Shown: positions 28,116 to 38,309 of the stretch, piece after piece
How the letters are laid out: the number at the start of each line of letters is the position of its first letter
How positions within the stretch are numbered: position 1 is the stretch's first letter
DNA from: Hungatella hathewayi
GTDB lineage: Bacteria > Bacillota > Clostridia > Lachnospirales > Lachnospiraceae
Reading direction: 5' to 3'
DNA: 64,000 nt
NCBI GenBank assembly: GCA_025149285.1
Contig: CP102274.1
Span: 392,501 to 456,500, forward strand
The notes under the pieces: generated by a model
The model's input: the letters and a program-made list of their open reading frames with translations, nothing else
What the model was told of the DNA's origin: nothing
Databases searched by the model: none
Translations under genes and position numbers: made by a program

Positions 28116-29009
28116 TTGATAAAGAAAAGATATAAAGACAATAAAGTGGCGTATCTGCTGCTTGCCCCCTGGCTGGTGGGCTTTATCGGGATGTGGCTGA
28201 TCCCCATGTGTATCTCCATCTACTATTCTTTTACTGATTTCAATTTACTGAACGATCCGCAGTTTATCGGGGCAGCCAATTATGTCCGGGCGTTTACACA
28301 GGATAAGACCTTTTATAAGGCGCTGAAGGTGACTTTTTTATATGTGCTGCTCTTAGTTCCGCTGCGTCTGGCGTTTGCACTGTTTGTGGCAATGCTGTTA
28401 AACAAGAAGCACAGAGGACTGGGACTCTACCGGACGCTTTACTATATTCCTTCCATTATCGGAGGAAGTATCGCAGTGTCCGTGGTATGGAAACAGATTT
28501 TTGGAAACAAGGGCGTTATCATGACGCTGCTGGGGGTCTTTGGAATCACGCAGAAGACGTCGCTCATAGGAAATCCCAAGACGGCGCTGTATGTCATTAT
28601 CCTTATGGGCGTCTGGCAGTTTGGTTCTTCCATGCTGATCTTTTTATCTGCGCTGAAGCAGATTCCGGGTTCACTCTATGAATCGGCAAAGGTGGACGGA
28701 GCAAATGGCTTTGTAACTTTCTGGAAGATAACGATTCCGATGCTGACACCGACCATTTTCTTCAATCTGATTCTTCAGATCATCAACGGTTTCCGTGTGT
28801 TTACAGAGAGCTATGTAATTACGGATGGCGGTCCGCTGGACAGCACCTTATCGTACGTCCTGTACCTGTACCGTCGTGCATTTACGTATTTTGACATGGG
28901 ATACAGCTGTGCGCTGGCGTGGGTGCTGGTGGCAATTGTCTCCGTATTTACCATAATACTGTTTAAGACTCAGAAAAACTGGGTTTACTATGAAGCCGGG
29001 AGGGAATAA
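28116..29009 (+). CDS. Sugar ABC transporter permease, MalF type
   Basis: A permease subunit of 297 residues with six predicted helices (first: VAYLLLAPWLVGFIGMWLI). The coupling loop reads YESAKVDGANGFVTFWKITI. The start is not ATG: TTG 28116 is preferred because GAGGTGA ends 5 nt before it. An in-frame GTG at 28107 would overlap that ribosome binding site. It forms the membrane channel together with the next gene. Confidence 0.9.
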   Translation: MIKKRYKDNKVAYLLLAPWLVGFIGMWLIPMCISIYYSFTDFNLLNDPQFIGAANYVRAFTQDKTFYKALKVTFLYVLLLVPLRLAFALFVAMLLNKKHRGLGLYRTLYYIPSIIGGSIAVSVVWKQIFGNKGVIMTLLGVFGITQKTSLIGNPKTALYVIILMGVWQFGSSMLIFLSALKQIPGSLYESAKVDGANGFVTFWKITIPMLTPTIFFNLILQIINGFRVFTESYVITDGGPLDSTLSYVLYLYRRAFTYFDMGYSCALAWVLVAIVSVFTIILFKTQKNWVYYEAGRE

Positions 29010-29012
29010 ATC

Positions 29013-29864
29013 ATGGGAATGAAGAGAAAAAGACAGTTGAGTTCAGTGATTTTCCACGCCGGGGCGTGTATTCTGGGATTCTTTATGATCTATCCGCTCC
29101 TGTGGCTGCTGGCCAGCTCCTTTAAAAGTAATGAAACAATGTTTACCAATACGTATTCCCTGCTCCCCGAGGTATGGGATGCGGCAAAGAACTATGCCAG
29201 CGGATTTGCAGGAATCGGCGGCGTGGCTTTCAGCACGTTCTTCATGAACTCCATGGTGGTAACGGTGGTGGGAACGGTCACATGCGTGTTATCCTCTCTG
29301 CTGGCCGCTTATACATTTTCCAGACTTAAATTTCGGTTTTCCAATTTCTGGTTTGGCTGTGTGATGATGACGATGATGATTCCGGCACAGGTTATGGTGG
29401 TTCCGCAGTATATTATTTTGAAGAAAATCCATTTAATCGATACACGTGTGGCACTTGTGCTGCCGTGGTGTTTCGGAGGTGCGTTTTTTATCTTTCTGAT
29501 GGTTCAGTTTTTTCAGGGGATTCCGAAAGAACTGGATGAAGCGGCGGAAATCGATGGGTGCGGTAAGATTCAGACACTCGTCAGGGTGCTGATCCCCATT
29601 GTGAGACCAGCCATTATCACTTCCTCTATTTTTGCTTTTTACTGGATTTGGCAGGATTTCTTTCAGCCGCTGATCTTTATGAGTTCATCGACGAAATATA
29701 CGATTCCACTTGCACTGAATATGTATTTAGACCCAAACTCTTACAATAATTACGGTGGATTGTTTGCAATGTCAGTGATTTCACTGATTCCAATCGTGGT
29801 GTTCTTTATCATTTTCCAGAGGTATCTGGTGGACGGAATTGCCATGGATGGAATTAAGGGATAA
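29013..29864 (+). CDS. Sugar ABC transporter permease, MalG type
   Basis: A 283-residue second permease subunit with six helices (LGFFMIYPLLWLLASSFK near the N-terminus). The coupling motif is LDEAAEIDGCGKIQTLVRVL, and the ending is the usual VDGIAMDGIKG. It starts 3 nt after the previous stop, with GGGAGGG upstream. It completes the locus 2 importer. The energising ATPase is not encoded here and is probably a shared MsmX-like protein. Confidence 0.92.
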   Translation: MGMKRKRQLSSVIFHAGACILGFFMIYPLLWLLASSFKSNETMFTNTYSLLPEVWDAAKNYASGFAGIGGVAFSTFFMNSMVVTVVGTVTCVLSSLLAAYTFSRLKFRFSNFWFGCVMMTMMIPAQVMVVPQYIILKKIHLIDTRVALVLPWCFGGAFFIFLMVQFFQGIPKELDEAAEIDGCGKIQTLVRVLIPIVRPAIITSSIFAFYWIWQDFFQPLIFMSSSTKYTIPLALNMYLDPNSYNNYGGLFAMSVISLIPIVVFFIIFQRYLVDGIAMDGIKG

Positions 29865-29888
29865 ATAAAAATAAAGGGGGATAACAAA

Positions 29889-32800
29889 TTGTACAGCTTA
29901 TCACGATGGAAAACCAGAATGACAGCATGTATCTTATCGGGGGTCGTGGCATTTGGCACACTGTTCCCGGTTCCGGCAGAGGCGGCAGGAAAAACAGCCG
30001 TATACGATGGCAGGGAGATCGTGGATCTGGCGGGGAACAGTGAGATGAAGGCTTATGGTGAACGCCTTGTCACAGGAGGGAAGGCTTCTGTATCCAGAGA
30101 TTATGGGGGAGAAGCGGGAGCGGGTATTTCCTATTATCTCGATTCTGAATCCGGGAATGATGAAAATGAGGGGACTTCGGAAGACAAACCGTGGAAGAGC
30201 CTCAAAATGGTGAATAACAGAACCTTTCAGCCGGGAGACCGGATATTGCTTAAGGCCGGAAGCGTATGGAAAGAGGAGACGCTGTCCCCGAAGGGATCCG
30301 GTGAAGAGGGTAATCCCATCGTCATCGGCGCCTACGGGGATGGGGATAAACCCAAATTGGAGGGAAACGCAGCGGTTCCTGAAGTGGTGTCGCTCTATAA
30401 TCAGCAGTACTGGGAGATTTCAGATCTGGAGATTACCAATACTGCGGCCGGATTTACCGGCGCCATGAACGATCAGAATGGAAATAAGTTAAAGGATGTC
30501 AGAGGCATTCGCATTGCCGGACAGGACGGAGGAGATTTAAACAATTTCTATTTGCACGATTTACATGTGCATGATGTGACCGGTGTATGCGCCTGGATCA
30601 GCGGTGACAGCAATGGAAAACCGGGAATTCTGGGGAAGCAGGGCTGGGATAAGTCGAAGCGCACGGGCGGAATCGTGTTCGAGGTGATGGAACCGGCCAC
30701 AGACCAGCCGACGGTTTTTCATGATATAACGGTCGAGCGGAACGTGGTCAACAACAACTCCTTTGGCGGTATTATTATCAAGCAGTGGAAGGGCGCAGAT
30801 ACCGGCGGGGAACACTGGGCGTCCAGAGAAGAGGGAAAGGGCAATGCGGCAAATAATTATTTCTGTGAAAACTGGAAGCCGCATACAGATGTTACCATAC
30901 GCGACAACTATTTAAGCCAGGAAAATTCTGACTATGCCTGCAATACCATTTATTTGACCAGTGTACAGGGCGCTGTCGTGGAGGGGAATATCTCCAAGGA
31001 AGCCGGTACGTGCGGCATAGAAATGTATTATGCGGACGATGTGACCGTACAGCGGAATGAAGTCTACAAGACCAGGGTGAAAGCCGGAGGAGCCGATTCC
31101 AATGCAATAGATCCGGATAAGGCGTCCACCAATATCCTGATCCAGTATAACTACATCCACGATACAGGAGATGGAATCCTCCTCTGTGGTTTTATTTTCG
31201 GAACTTCCGTGGTCCGCTATAATGTAATTAAGGATGCGCAGAAACGGTATATTAATCCACATGGGGATAAGGGCGTCAATTACGTGTACAACAACATCCT
31301 CTATAATACGATTGAGAAGTCTAATCTGCCGTTTATCGAGTCATCAGGGGGCAACAGTGTTTATTTAAATAAATCGGGAAATATGCACTATTTCAACAAT
31401 AATATTTTCTACAATACCGCAAAGACCACAACCAGTGTCGGAATCGGTGAAGGGACGTCTACTTCCTATGACAGCAACTGCTATTATGGAAAGGGAGTGC
31501 AGGCACCGGAGCAGGAGACCCATGCAGTATGCGGGGATCCGATGTTTGAAGGGGAACTGACAGGATCCGGAGAGGAGGGGCCAGAAGAACTTTTAAAGCT
31601 GCGTCTAAAAACGGAATCTCCTCTTCTGAATGCCGGAATCGAGGTGGAAGATGATCCCCTGCTGTCTGTTTCGGCAAATCCGGGAACTGATTTTGCTGGT
31701 GATCCCGTATTTAACGGGGAACCTGATATGGGAATCTTTGAGTATCAGGGAGAAGCAGGAAGCGGAATCTTAAATGGCTATGTGGAAGACCCTTATGGAA
31801 ATATCATGAAGGGAGCCTCGGTAAAGTTAAAGGATACGGATTATGCTGCAGTGACGAATGAACAGGGATTTTTCGCCATAGCAGGTGTGAAGCCGGGATC
31901 GTATACGGCGGTGATTTCCAAAGAGATTTATCTGGACGGAGAGACACCGGATATTACAGTGGAAGAGAAGGCTGTGACGAGAGTACAGCTGAAGCTGGGA
32001 GAGAGTCTGTCTGATGTGGGCAGTGTGAAAGGCTGCGTGTCTAATTCGTCTGGTCCTCTGCAGGGAGTGACGGTGACGGTCTCGCTGGAAGACCAGGTAT
32101 ATACCGTCAAAACCAGAAATGACGGCTGTTATGAAATTCCGGACGTAAAGATCGGAACCGGATATGAGGTGACGGCTTCGAAGGAGGGATATAAGACAGC
32201 CACCGAAAAAGATGTCAGGATAATGCCGGCAGCTGTTTCGGAAGTGAATCTGATTCTTTCCAGGGAAGTTGGAAAAACGACGTATCTCATTGCAGACTTG
32301 TTTGACCAGTATGATACAGGAGCATTTACGAATAACAGCAGAGGTAACGAGTTATGGAAGGTTTCTGATATCTCCGCTGCGGATTCGGCTAAAGCATCTT
32401 TGCAGATTAAGGCGGAGGCGAATGGAAACAAGTATCTGGAGATGGCGAAAAACGGATCCTATAACCTCTATGCCTACACAAAGAAGGAATATGATTTAAA
32501 TGGAATCATTACGGTTGAAGCAAGGGTGAAACGGACAAAGGAAACGGCGTCTCCCAATCAGTTTGGTATGTATTCGTTTAACAAAGCAGATTTTAAAACA
32601 GGGGATCCAACGTCCAGTTCTAATGCAATCGGTACCTTTGCACTTTCTAAGGGAAACATTATTACGCATAATAAAAAGGGCTCTTCGAGCACAGTAAACG
32701 TTCAGCCTTATGAGAAGGGCCGATGGGATATTATCAGAAATGTTATCAATCTGGATACCAACACCTTTGACTTTTATGTGAATGATATGAATGTTCCAAA

Positions 32801-35684
32801 GCTGGCAGATCAGCCGCTTCGGACACAGGGAAAAAATATTGACCGGTTCGAGTTTTTCTCCAGCAGTACAAATGGTGGAGACCTGTTGATCGACTATTTC
32901 AAGGTTTGTACCGGACCTGCCATGGATTATAATGACGCGGGTCTCTCAGGAATCAGCGTAGATGGAAAAGAGGCGGAGTGGAAGGGGGAAAATATCTATG
33001 AAATGCAAATTCCCTCCGGCAGCAGTGAAGTAAAGGTACAGCCGTCTGCCAACAGTATTTTTGTTAAAAAGGTTATGGTGGGAGGTAAGGATGCCACAAA
33101 AGAAGCGGTATCTGTGCCGGTACCCGAGGCTGGTGAGCCGCTCCTTATAACTGTTCTGGCGGAGGATGGGGAGACAGAGGAGCGCTATCAGCTGAATCTG
33201 GTGAAAGAGGATGTCTCAGGGCTGGCATATTTAACGAATCTTACCATTGAGGGCATCACTTTAACTCCTGAATTTGATTTTAATACCATGGAATACGAAG
33301 GAAACGTGCCGTCAGACGTGCACAGTGTGACGCTGCAGTATGAGACGGTTCAGGCGAGCAATGAGGTCACTGTCAAGGTCAATAATCAGGAAGTGACGGA
33401 TCGGGTGATTCCGTTAAAGCCGGGCGTTAACGTTATAGAGATCGGAATCGCATCGGCGGACGGAACCAGCTTTGCGGATTACACCGTTACGGTTACGAGA
33501 GACTGCGTGATTGACGAGATTCAGATCGATACGCTGCCTGTAAAGACTGTCTATGAGAGAGGGGAAGAACCTGATTTCGAAGGACTGACAGTTGGTGCCT
33601 ATTGTGAGGGAGACCGGGTGCGGAGTCTCGAAGCGGCCGAGTTTACGGTAAGTATGCCGGATACATCGAAAGCGGGAACCGTTTCGGTAACGGTTACTTA
33701 TGAGACGGAAGACGGAAAGACGCTGGAAGCCTCCTTTGATATTACGGTGTATGACCGGGATACCATGCAGCCTCAGAGCATTAAGGTGGTGAAACAGCCG
33801 GAACAGACTGTATATGGAACCGGAGAAGCATTTAATCCGGACGGTATGGAAGTGCGCCTTCTCATGAAGGCTACGGCCAGCAATGCCGCACCGGCAGAGG
33901 TCAGAATCCTGGATGACGGGGAATACGACGTCATGGATGATTTTACAGAGCCGGGAGACACGATGGTAACAATACGCTATAGCTGGACCGACAGCAATGG
34001 TGAGGAGCGGTATCTGGAGGATCAGGTGGCAGTAACCGTCTATGATGAGGAACTGGAATACTATCAGACGGGGATTAAAGTGACAAAACAGCCCAAAAAG
34101 ACGGTCTATGAGACGGGAAGTATCTTTGACCCGGATGGGATGGAAGTAAAGAGGATCATGAAGGCCAGCGGAAGCAATGCCGATTATTATCAGGAAACCA
34201 TCACAGATTACGATTATGAGACGGCTGAACTGACCGGTACCGGGTCCAGAAAGATAGCCATCCGTCATGAGGGAACAGATGAAAATGGTGACGAACAGAC
34301 GTTTAAGGCCGTAGTTACGGTTACGGTGACAAATCGTGAAGATGTATTAAATAACGCGGTTCTAAAGCAGTCTGTAGCCGAGGCCGGAGAGAAATTAAAT
34401 AAAGAATATGTGGCTTATATGACGGATGAGGAGAAGGACTCTGCAGCTAATGCGGCTAAGAATGTGTTCCTCGATGTCATGGGAGCGGAACATACGGTCC
34501 TGACAAAGGACATGGCGGATCGTATGGCTGAACTTGAAGCACTGCTTAAAAATGCGTATCCTGATATTACGGTACGGATTGAGGGCGATTCCAGTCTGAC
34601 GGAAGGCGCGAAGGTGACAGGAACACTGCTGAATGCTCCCTTTGGTCAGGGAAATGTCAGGATGGTTCCCCAAATTACAAAAACAAAGCTTCCTGAAGAC
34701 ATCCCACAGACAAAAGCAGCAACGGCTATGGAAATAAAGCTTCTGGCAAATGGAGAAGAGCTCCAGCCGGATATCCCGCTTTATCTGACCTTAAAGATTC
34801 CGGAGGGGCTCGACAGGAAAGATCTCATCGTTTACTGCGAATTGGATGATGGCAGTATTAAGGCAGTAAATCCGGAAATCAGCGGCGAATTTCTTCACTT
34901 TTTTGTAAGAAGCGCCGGCACGTTTGTAATTGCCAATCCGAAAGAGAACGATTTAACAGAAATTGAAATAACAGCTAAGCCGAAGAAAACGGAGTACCGG
35001 ATAAATGAATCATTTGACGCTGCAGGATTGGTAGTAACCGCCGTTTACGAGGACGGAACAAGGACTGTGGTCACAGGGTATGAGATGGCCGGGTTTGATT
35101 CGACAGTAGCCGGGACTAAGACAATTACGGTATTCTATCAGGGAAAAACAGCAGAATTTACCGTTATGGTAAAAGCGGATGAGGATGGCCCTGACGATGA
35201 TGACAAGGATGACGATCACGACAAGGATGACGATTACAACAGTGATCATGGAAGTCATGGGAGCAGCGGCGGAAGTTCGGCAGTCAGAACGGTGCTGCCC
35301 GATACGGTAAAGGGAAATTGGAGACAGGATGAGAATGGCTGGTGGTTTGAAACCACAGACGGTGGATACGTGGTATCAGATTGGGCCCGTATCAATGAGA
35401 AATGGTACTATTTCAACGAACAGGGATACATGGCAGCCGGCTGGGTATTGGATCAGAATCACTGGTATTATCTGGGCGAGGATGGAGTCATGGCGGACTA
35501 TACCTGGATCCTGGATCGGGGAACGTGGTATTTCCTGCAAAGCGGCGGTGTCATGGCCGCAGACCAGTGGGTTCTGTGGAACGGAAACTGGTATTATTTA
35601 AGCAGTGACGGCAGCATGGCCAGAGACACTGTGATTACGGTCGGATACCGGATCGACGAAGACGGTGTCTGGCGTCCCAATTAA
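29889..35684 (+). CDS. Secreted 1931-residue beta-helix protein with choline-binding repeats
   Basis: A very large modular surface protein. A signal peptide is followed by cleavage near VPAEA (residue 32). Residues about 78-620 form a right-handed parallel beta-helix (many short NNY/NVI turns, as in pectate lyases and related polysaccharide lyases or hydrolases). Two carboxypeptidase-regulatory-like beta-sandwiches follow (about 626-705 and 711-790), then a LamG/concanavalin-like segment (about 800-1015), two cadherin-like sandwiches (about 1016-1205) and three Ig-like Big_3-style units (about 1207-1480). A helical segment and a fourth Ig-like unit (about 1690-1763) precede an Asp/His-rich linker. 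Choline-binding (CW) repeats at about 1805-1931 (WYYFNEQGYMAAGW) anchor it to the wall. It starts with TTG, with GGGGGAT upstream. It probably opens the polysaccharide whose pieces the locus 2 importer takes up. Confidence 0.85.
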   Translation: MYSLSRWKTRMTACILSGVVAFGTLFPVPAEAAGKTAVYDGREIVDLAGNSEMKAYGERLVTGGKASVSRDYGGEAGAGISYYLDSESGNDENEGTSEDKPWKSLKMVNNRTFQPGDRILLKAGSVWKEETLSPKGSGEEGNPIVIGAYGDGDKPKLEGNAAVPEVVSLYNQQYWEISDLEITNTAAGFTGAMNDQNGNKLKDVRGIRIAGQDGGDLNNFYLHDLHVHDVTGVCAWISGDSNGKPGILGKQGWDKSKRTGGIVFEVMEPATDQPTVFHDITVERNVVNNNSFGGIIIKQWKGADTGGEHWASREEGKGNAANNYFCENWKPHTDVTIRDNYLSQENSDYACNTIYLTSVQGAVVEGNISKEAGTCGIEMYYADDVTVQRNEVYKTRVKAGGADSNAIDPDKASTNILIQYNYIHDTGDGILLCGFIFGTSVVRYNVIKDAQKRYINPHGDKGVNYVYNNILYNTIEKSNLPFIESSGGNSVYLNKSGNMHYFNNNIFYNTAKTTTSVGIGEGTSTSYDSNCYYGKGVQAPEQETHAVCGDPMFEGELTGSGEEGPEELLKLRLKTESPLLNAGIEVEDDPLLSVSANPGTDFAGDPVFNGEPDMGIFEYQGEAGSGILNGYVEDPYGNIMKGASVKLKDTDYAAVTNEQGFFAIAGVKPGSYTAVISKEIYLDGETPDITVEEKAVTRVQLKLGESLSDVGSVKGCVSNSSGPLQGVTVTVSLEDQVYTVKTRNDGCYEIPDVKIGTGYEVTASKEGYKTATEKDVRIMPAAVSEVNLILSREVGKTTYLIADLFDQYDTGAFTNNSRGNELWKVSDISAADSAKASLQIKAEANGNKYLEMAKNGSYNLYAYTKKEYDLNGIITVEARVKRTKETASPNQFGMYSFNKADFKTGDPTSSSNAIGTFALSKGNIITHNKKGSSSTVNVQPYEKGRWDIIRNVINLDTNTFDFYVNDMNVPKLADQPLRTQGKNIDRFEFFSSSTNGGDLLIDYFKVCTGPAMDYNDAGLSGISVDGKEAEWKGENIYEMQIPSGSSEVKVQPSANSIFVKKVMVGGKDATKEAVSVPVPEAGEPLLITVLAEDGETEERYQLNLVKEDVSGLAYLTNLTIEGITLTPEFDFNTMEYEGNVPSDVHSVTLQYETVQASNEVTVKVNNQEVTDRVIPLKPGVNVIEIGIASADGTSFADYTVTVTRDCVIDEIQIDTLPVKTVYERGEEPDFEGLTVGAYCEGDRVRSLEAAEFTVSMPDTSKAGTVSVTVTYETEDGKTLEASFDITVYDRDTMQPQSIKVVKQPEQTVYGTGEAFNPDGMEVRLLMKATASNAAPAEVRILDDGEYDVMDDFTEPGDTMVTIRYSWTDSNGEERYLEDQVAVTVYDEELEYYQTGIKVTKQPKKTVYETGSIFDPDGMEVKRIMKASGSNADYYQETITDYDYETAELTGTGSRKIAIRHEGTDENGDEQTFKAVVTVTVTNREDVLNNAVLKQSVAEAGEKLNKEYVAYMTDEEKDSAANAAKNVFLDVMGAEHTVLTKDMADRMAELEALLKNAYPDITVRIEGDSSLTEGAKVTGTLLNAPFGQGNVRMVPQITKTKLPEDIPQTKAATAMEIKLLANGEELQPDIPLYLTLKIPEGLDRKDLIVYCELDDGSIKAVNPEISGEFLHFFVRSAGTFVIANPKENDLTEIEITAKPKKTEYRINESFDAAGLVVTAVYEDGTRTVVTGYEMAGFDSTVAGTKTITVFYQGKTAEFTVMVKADEDGPDDDDKDDDHDKDDDYNSDHGSHGSSGGSSAVRTVLPDTVKGNWRQDENGWWFETTDGGYVVSDWARINEKWYYFNEQGYMAAGWVLDQNHWYYLGEDGVMADYTWILDRGTWYFLQSGGVMAADQWVLWNGNWYYLSSDGSMARDTVITVGYRIDEDGVWRPN

Positions 35685-35698
35685 CAGATAAGAGGATG

Positions 35699-35735
35699 AA
35701 CTCCCGGGAGGCGGATGCTTTCCGGGAGTTTTTTT
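35699..35735 (+). terminator. Terminator of carbohydrate locus 2
   Basis: AACTCCCGG pairs with CCGGGAGTT across a loop of about 15 nt and is followed by T's to 35735. It lies 15 nt after the stop codon. Confidence 0.92.
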
Positions 35736-35774
35736 GTGAAATCAGTAAATAAATCACGAATAAAGGTTCCTTCA

Positions 35775-35803
35775 TTGACAAATGAGGAGTTGCGCTTTAT
35801 CAT
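35775..35803 (+). promoter_or_regulatory. Predicted sigma-A promoter of the HPt/c-di-GMP operon
   Basis: TTGACA (35775-35780, perfect), a 17-bp spacer and TATCAT (35798-35803) lie 45 nt before the HPt start codon. Confidence 0.72.
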
Positions 35804-35848
35804 AACAGTTAGAAAGACTTAAGGATAGAGGATCAGGAGGTTATCTGG

Positions 35849-36205
35849 ATGACGGTAAAGGATTGTTACGAGGCGATAGGTGCCGATTATCAGGAAGTTC
35901 TTCGCCGTCTGGCGAATGAAGAAAGAGTAAAACGTTTTCTGCTGAAGTTTCCGGGGGATGACAGCTTCTCCGGACTGGTTAAGGCGGTGGAAGAAGGGGA
36001 TTATGAGACTGCTTTCCGTGCAGTCCATACGCTGAAGGGAATCTGCTTAAACCTGTCGATTACCAGGCTTGCAGCGTCCAGCAGTGCGCTGACCGAATCA
36101 CTGCGGAGCGGCGGATGGAGCGAAGAGGCAGGGCGGCTCTTCGAACAGGTGAAAGAGGAGTATGCTCAGACTGTCCAGGAGATTAAAAAGCTGGAAAACG
36201 ATTAA
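35849..36205 (+). CDS. Stand-alone histidine phosphotransfer (HPt) protein
   Basis: A 118-residue, all-helical phosphorelay intermediate. The HPt signature reads AVHTLKGICLNLSI, with the phospho-accepting His60. The flanking helices (FLLKFPGDDSFSGLVKAVEE; LFEQVKEEYAQTVQEIKKLE) match the HPt four-helix bundle. CAGGAGG lies upstream of the ATG. It is encoded 30 nt before a receiver/HD-GYP/GGDEF protein, so it probably exchanges phosphate with that receiver. No hybrid kinase is encoded nearby. Confidence 0.88.
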   Translation: MTVKDCYEAIGADYQEVLRRLANEERVKRFLLKFPGDDSFSGLVKAVEEGDYETAFRAVHTLKGICLNLSITRLAASSSALTESLRSGGWSEEAGRLFEQVKEEYAQTVQEIKKLEND

Positions 36206-36235
36206 TTGCGCCAGATACGCGAGGAAAAATGATAT

Positions 36236-38284
36236 ATGAAGAATAAAATTTTAATAGTGGATGATGCGGAGATAAACCGCTCCCTTTTGGCGGACATCCT
36301 GTCTGTCGAGTATGATATTATGGAAGCATCCAATGGTATGGAGGCAGTTTCCCTGTTGAACCAGTACCATGCCGATCTTTCGCTGATTCTTTTGGACATC
36401 GTAATGCCGGAAATGGACGGATTTGAAGTTCTGGCGATTATGAACAGGAACGGGTGGATTCAGAGCATACCGGTGATTACGATTTCAGCGGAGACGTCTT
36501 CCAGCTATATTGAGCATGCTTATGATCTGGGAGCGGCCGATTATATCAGCCGCCCGTTTGATGAAAAGACGGTACTGCGCCGCGTGAGTAATATGCTTAT
36601 GCTCTATACGAAGCAGAAGATTCTGGAAGGTATGGTGACGGAGCAGATTATAGATAAGGAAAAGAATAATTTCCTGATGGTTGAAATCCTGAGCAATATC
36701 GTCGAGTTCCGTAACGGTGAGAGCGGGCTTCATGTGCTGCACATCCGTGTCATTACGGAGATGCTTCTTAAAAAGCTGGTGGAGAAGACGGATCGGATTC
36801 AGCTGTCACTGTCAGATATTGCTCTGATCGTCAATGCATCGGCTCTGCACGATATCGGAAAGATATCGATCCCGGAGGAAATTCTTAATAAACCCGGCCG
36901 CCTGACTCCGGAGGAGTTTGAGATCATGAAGACCCATGCGGCCATAGGTGCACAGATCCTGAAAAATGCACCGAACCGTCAGACGGAAAAGCTGATTCAG
37001 GTAGCGCATGATATCTGCCGCTGGCACCACGAAAGGTACGATGGAAAGGGATATCCGGATGGGCTTAAGGGAGATGAAATTCCGATTGCCGCCCAGGTGG
37101 TTTCGGTGGCGGATGTCTATGATGCGCTTACCAGCGAGCGTGTCTATAAGTCGGCCTACAGCCACGAAAAGGCTATGGAGATGATCTTAAATGGGGAATG
37201 CGGGGCGTTTAATCCGCTCCTGCTGGATTGTCTGGTGGAAGTGGGAGACCGTATTCTGAAGGAGCTTGATTTACATTCCCTCGATGGAATGTCGGACATT
37301 GAGATGGAGGGCATCGCCTCGGAGCTGAAGTCTCATAATGAACTGCGTGCTTCCAATCGTACGCTTATGCTTTTAGAGCAGGAACGGATTAAATACCGTT
37401 TCTTTGCTTCCATGTCACAGGAAGTCCAGTTTGAATACAATATCCATTCAGACCTTCTGGAAATATCTGAGTGGGGAGCGAAATACTTAAGGATACCGGA
37501 GCTGATTGCCCATCCGGAACAAAATGACGAACTTGCACGGGTATTTGACCGGAGAGATTTCGCAGATTTAAAGAAGAAGCTTCGTGCGACAACTCCGGGA
37601 GAGCCGGTGTTCAGTGGAAGCTATCAGGTTATCATCGATGGAAAAGCGAGGTGGTTCAAGGTCGTGGCACGCACGATCTGGGATTCCGACGAGGATACCT
37701 TATATTCGGGAACGATCGGAAAATTCATTGATATCCACGAGGAACAGATGGAGCTTACTAATTTAAAACGCCTGGCTTCCCAGGATTCTCTCACCGGCCT
37801 TTATAACCATAAGGCGGCCAAGGAAATGATTGAGAATATGATCGTCCAGCGCGAGAATAAAGAGTATGCCGTGATTCTGATCGATGTGGATTACTTCAAG
37901 TCTGCCAATGACCAGCATGGCCACATTTTCGGGGATGAGGTATTAAAATATATTTCTCAGAAGATGAGGCAGAATATCCGAAGAGACGATATCGCGGCCA
38001 GAGTTGGAGGAGATGAGTTCCTGATTTTTGTGGAATACCGTGGCAGTGTAATGCCGCAGATCGAGCGGATTTTCAGTTCTCTGACAGATTCCTTCCAGGG
38101 ATTTCAGATATCCGTCAGCATGGGCGTGGCATGCTGTCCGGAGAACGGGGAGAACTACGAAGTGCTGTTCCACTGTGCCGATCAGGCGCTCTATTCGGCA
38201 AAAAAGAATGGCAGAAACCAGTTCTGCCTGTATGACCAGTCAATTCAGGGCTTTTTGTCTGTGCTTTCGCCAATGGATAACTGA
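36236..38284 (+). CDS. Response regulator with HD-GYP and GGDEF domains (c-di-GMP turnover)
   Basis: 682 residues. The receiver has D9-D10, phospho-acceptor D54 (ILLDIVMPEMDG) and the late SRPFDEKT. The HD-GYP phosphodiesterase domain is seen as ALHDIGKISIPEEILNKPGR (H205-D206), HHERYDGKGYPDG and VADVYDALTS. A PAS-like middle part (about 375-510) follows. The GGDEF diguanylate cyclase ends with VGGDEFLIF (591-595) and has an RxxD inhibitory site (RRDD) five residues upstream. Both the making and breaking halves have intact signature residues. It pairs with the HPt gene in a two-gene operon. Expected role: phosphorelay-dependent setting of cyclic-di-GMP level. Confidence 0.93.
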   Translation: MKNKILIVDDAEINRSLLADILSVEYDIMEASNGMEAVSLLNQYHADLSLILLDIVMPEMDGFEVLAIMNRNGWIQSIPVITISAETSSSYIEHAYDLGAADYISRPFDEKTVLRRVSNMLMLYTKQKILEGMVTEQIIDKEKNNFLMVEILSNIVEFRNGESGLHVLHIRVITEMLLKKLVEKTDRIQLSLSDIALIVNASALHDIGKISIPEEILNKPGRLTPEEFEIMKTHAAIGAQILKNAPNRQTEKLIQVAHDICRWHHERYDGKGYPDGLKGDEIPIAAQVVSVADVYDALTSERVYKSAYSHEKAMEMILNGECGAFNPLLLDCLVEVGDRILKELDLHSLDGMSDIEMEGIASELKSHNELRASNRTLMLLEQERIKYRFFASMSQEVQFEYNIHSDLLEISEWGAKYLRIPELIAHPEQNDELARVFDRRDFADLKKKLRATTPGEPVFSGSYQVIIDGKARWFKVVARTIWDSDEDTLYSGTIGKFIDIHEEQMELTNLKRLASQDSLTGLYNHKAAKEMIENMIVQRENKEYAVILIDVDYFKSANDQHGHIFGDEVLKYISQKMRQNIRRDDIAARVGGDEFLIFVEYRGSVMPQIERIFSSLTDSFQGFQISVSMGVACCPENGENYEVLFHCADQALYSAKKNGRNQFCLYDQSIQGFLSVLSPMDN

Positions 38285-38309
38285 GTATGGTGTGAATAAT
38301 GTGGTAAAA

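Noticed and set aside
33414-34268. 284-codon minus-strand open frame
   Set aside because: It mirrors the Ig-like region of the large surface protein. It has no ribosome binding site and no recognisable domain.
35180-35260. Short GATGAC-like repeated bases as a possible variable tandem repeat or CRISPR
   Set aside because: The units are irregular, without spacers, and simply encode the Asp/His-rich linker of the surface protein.
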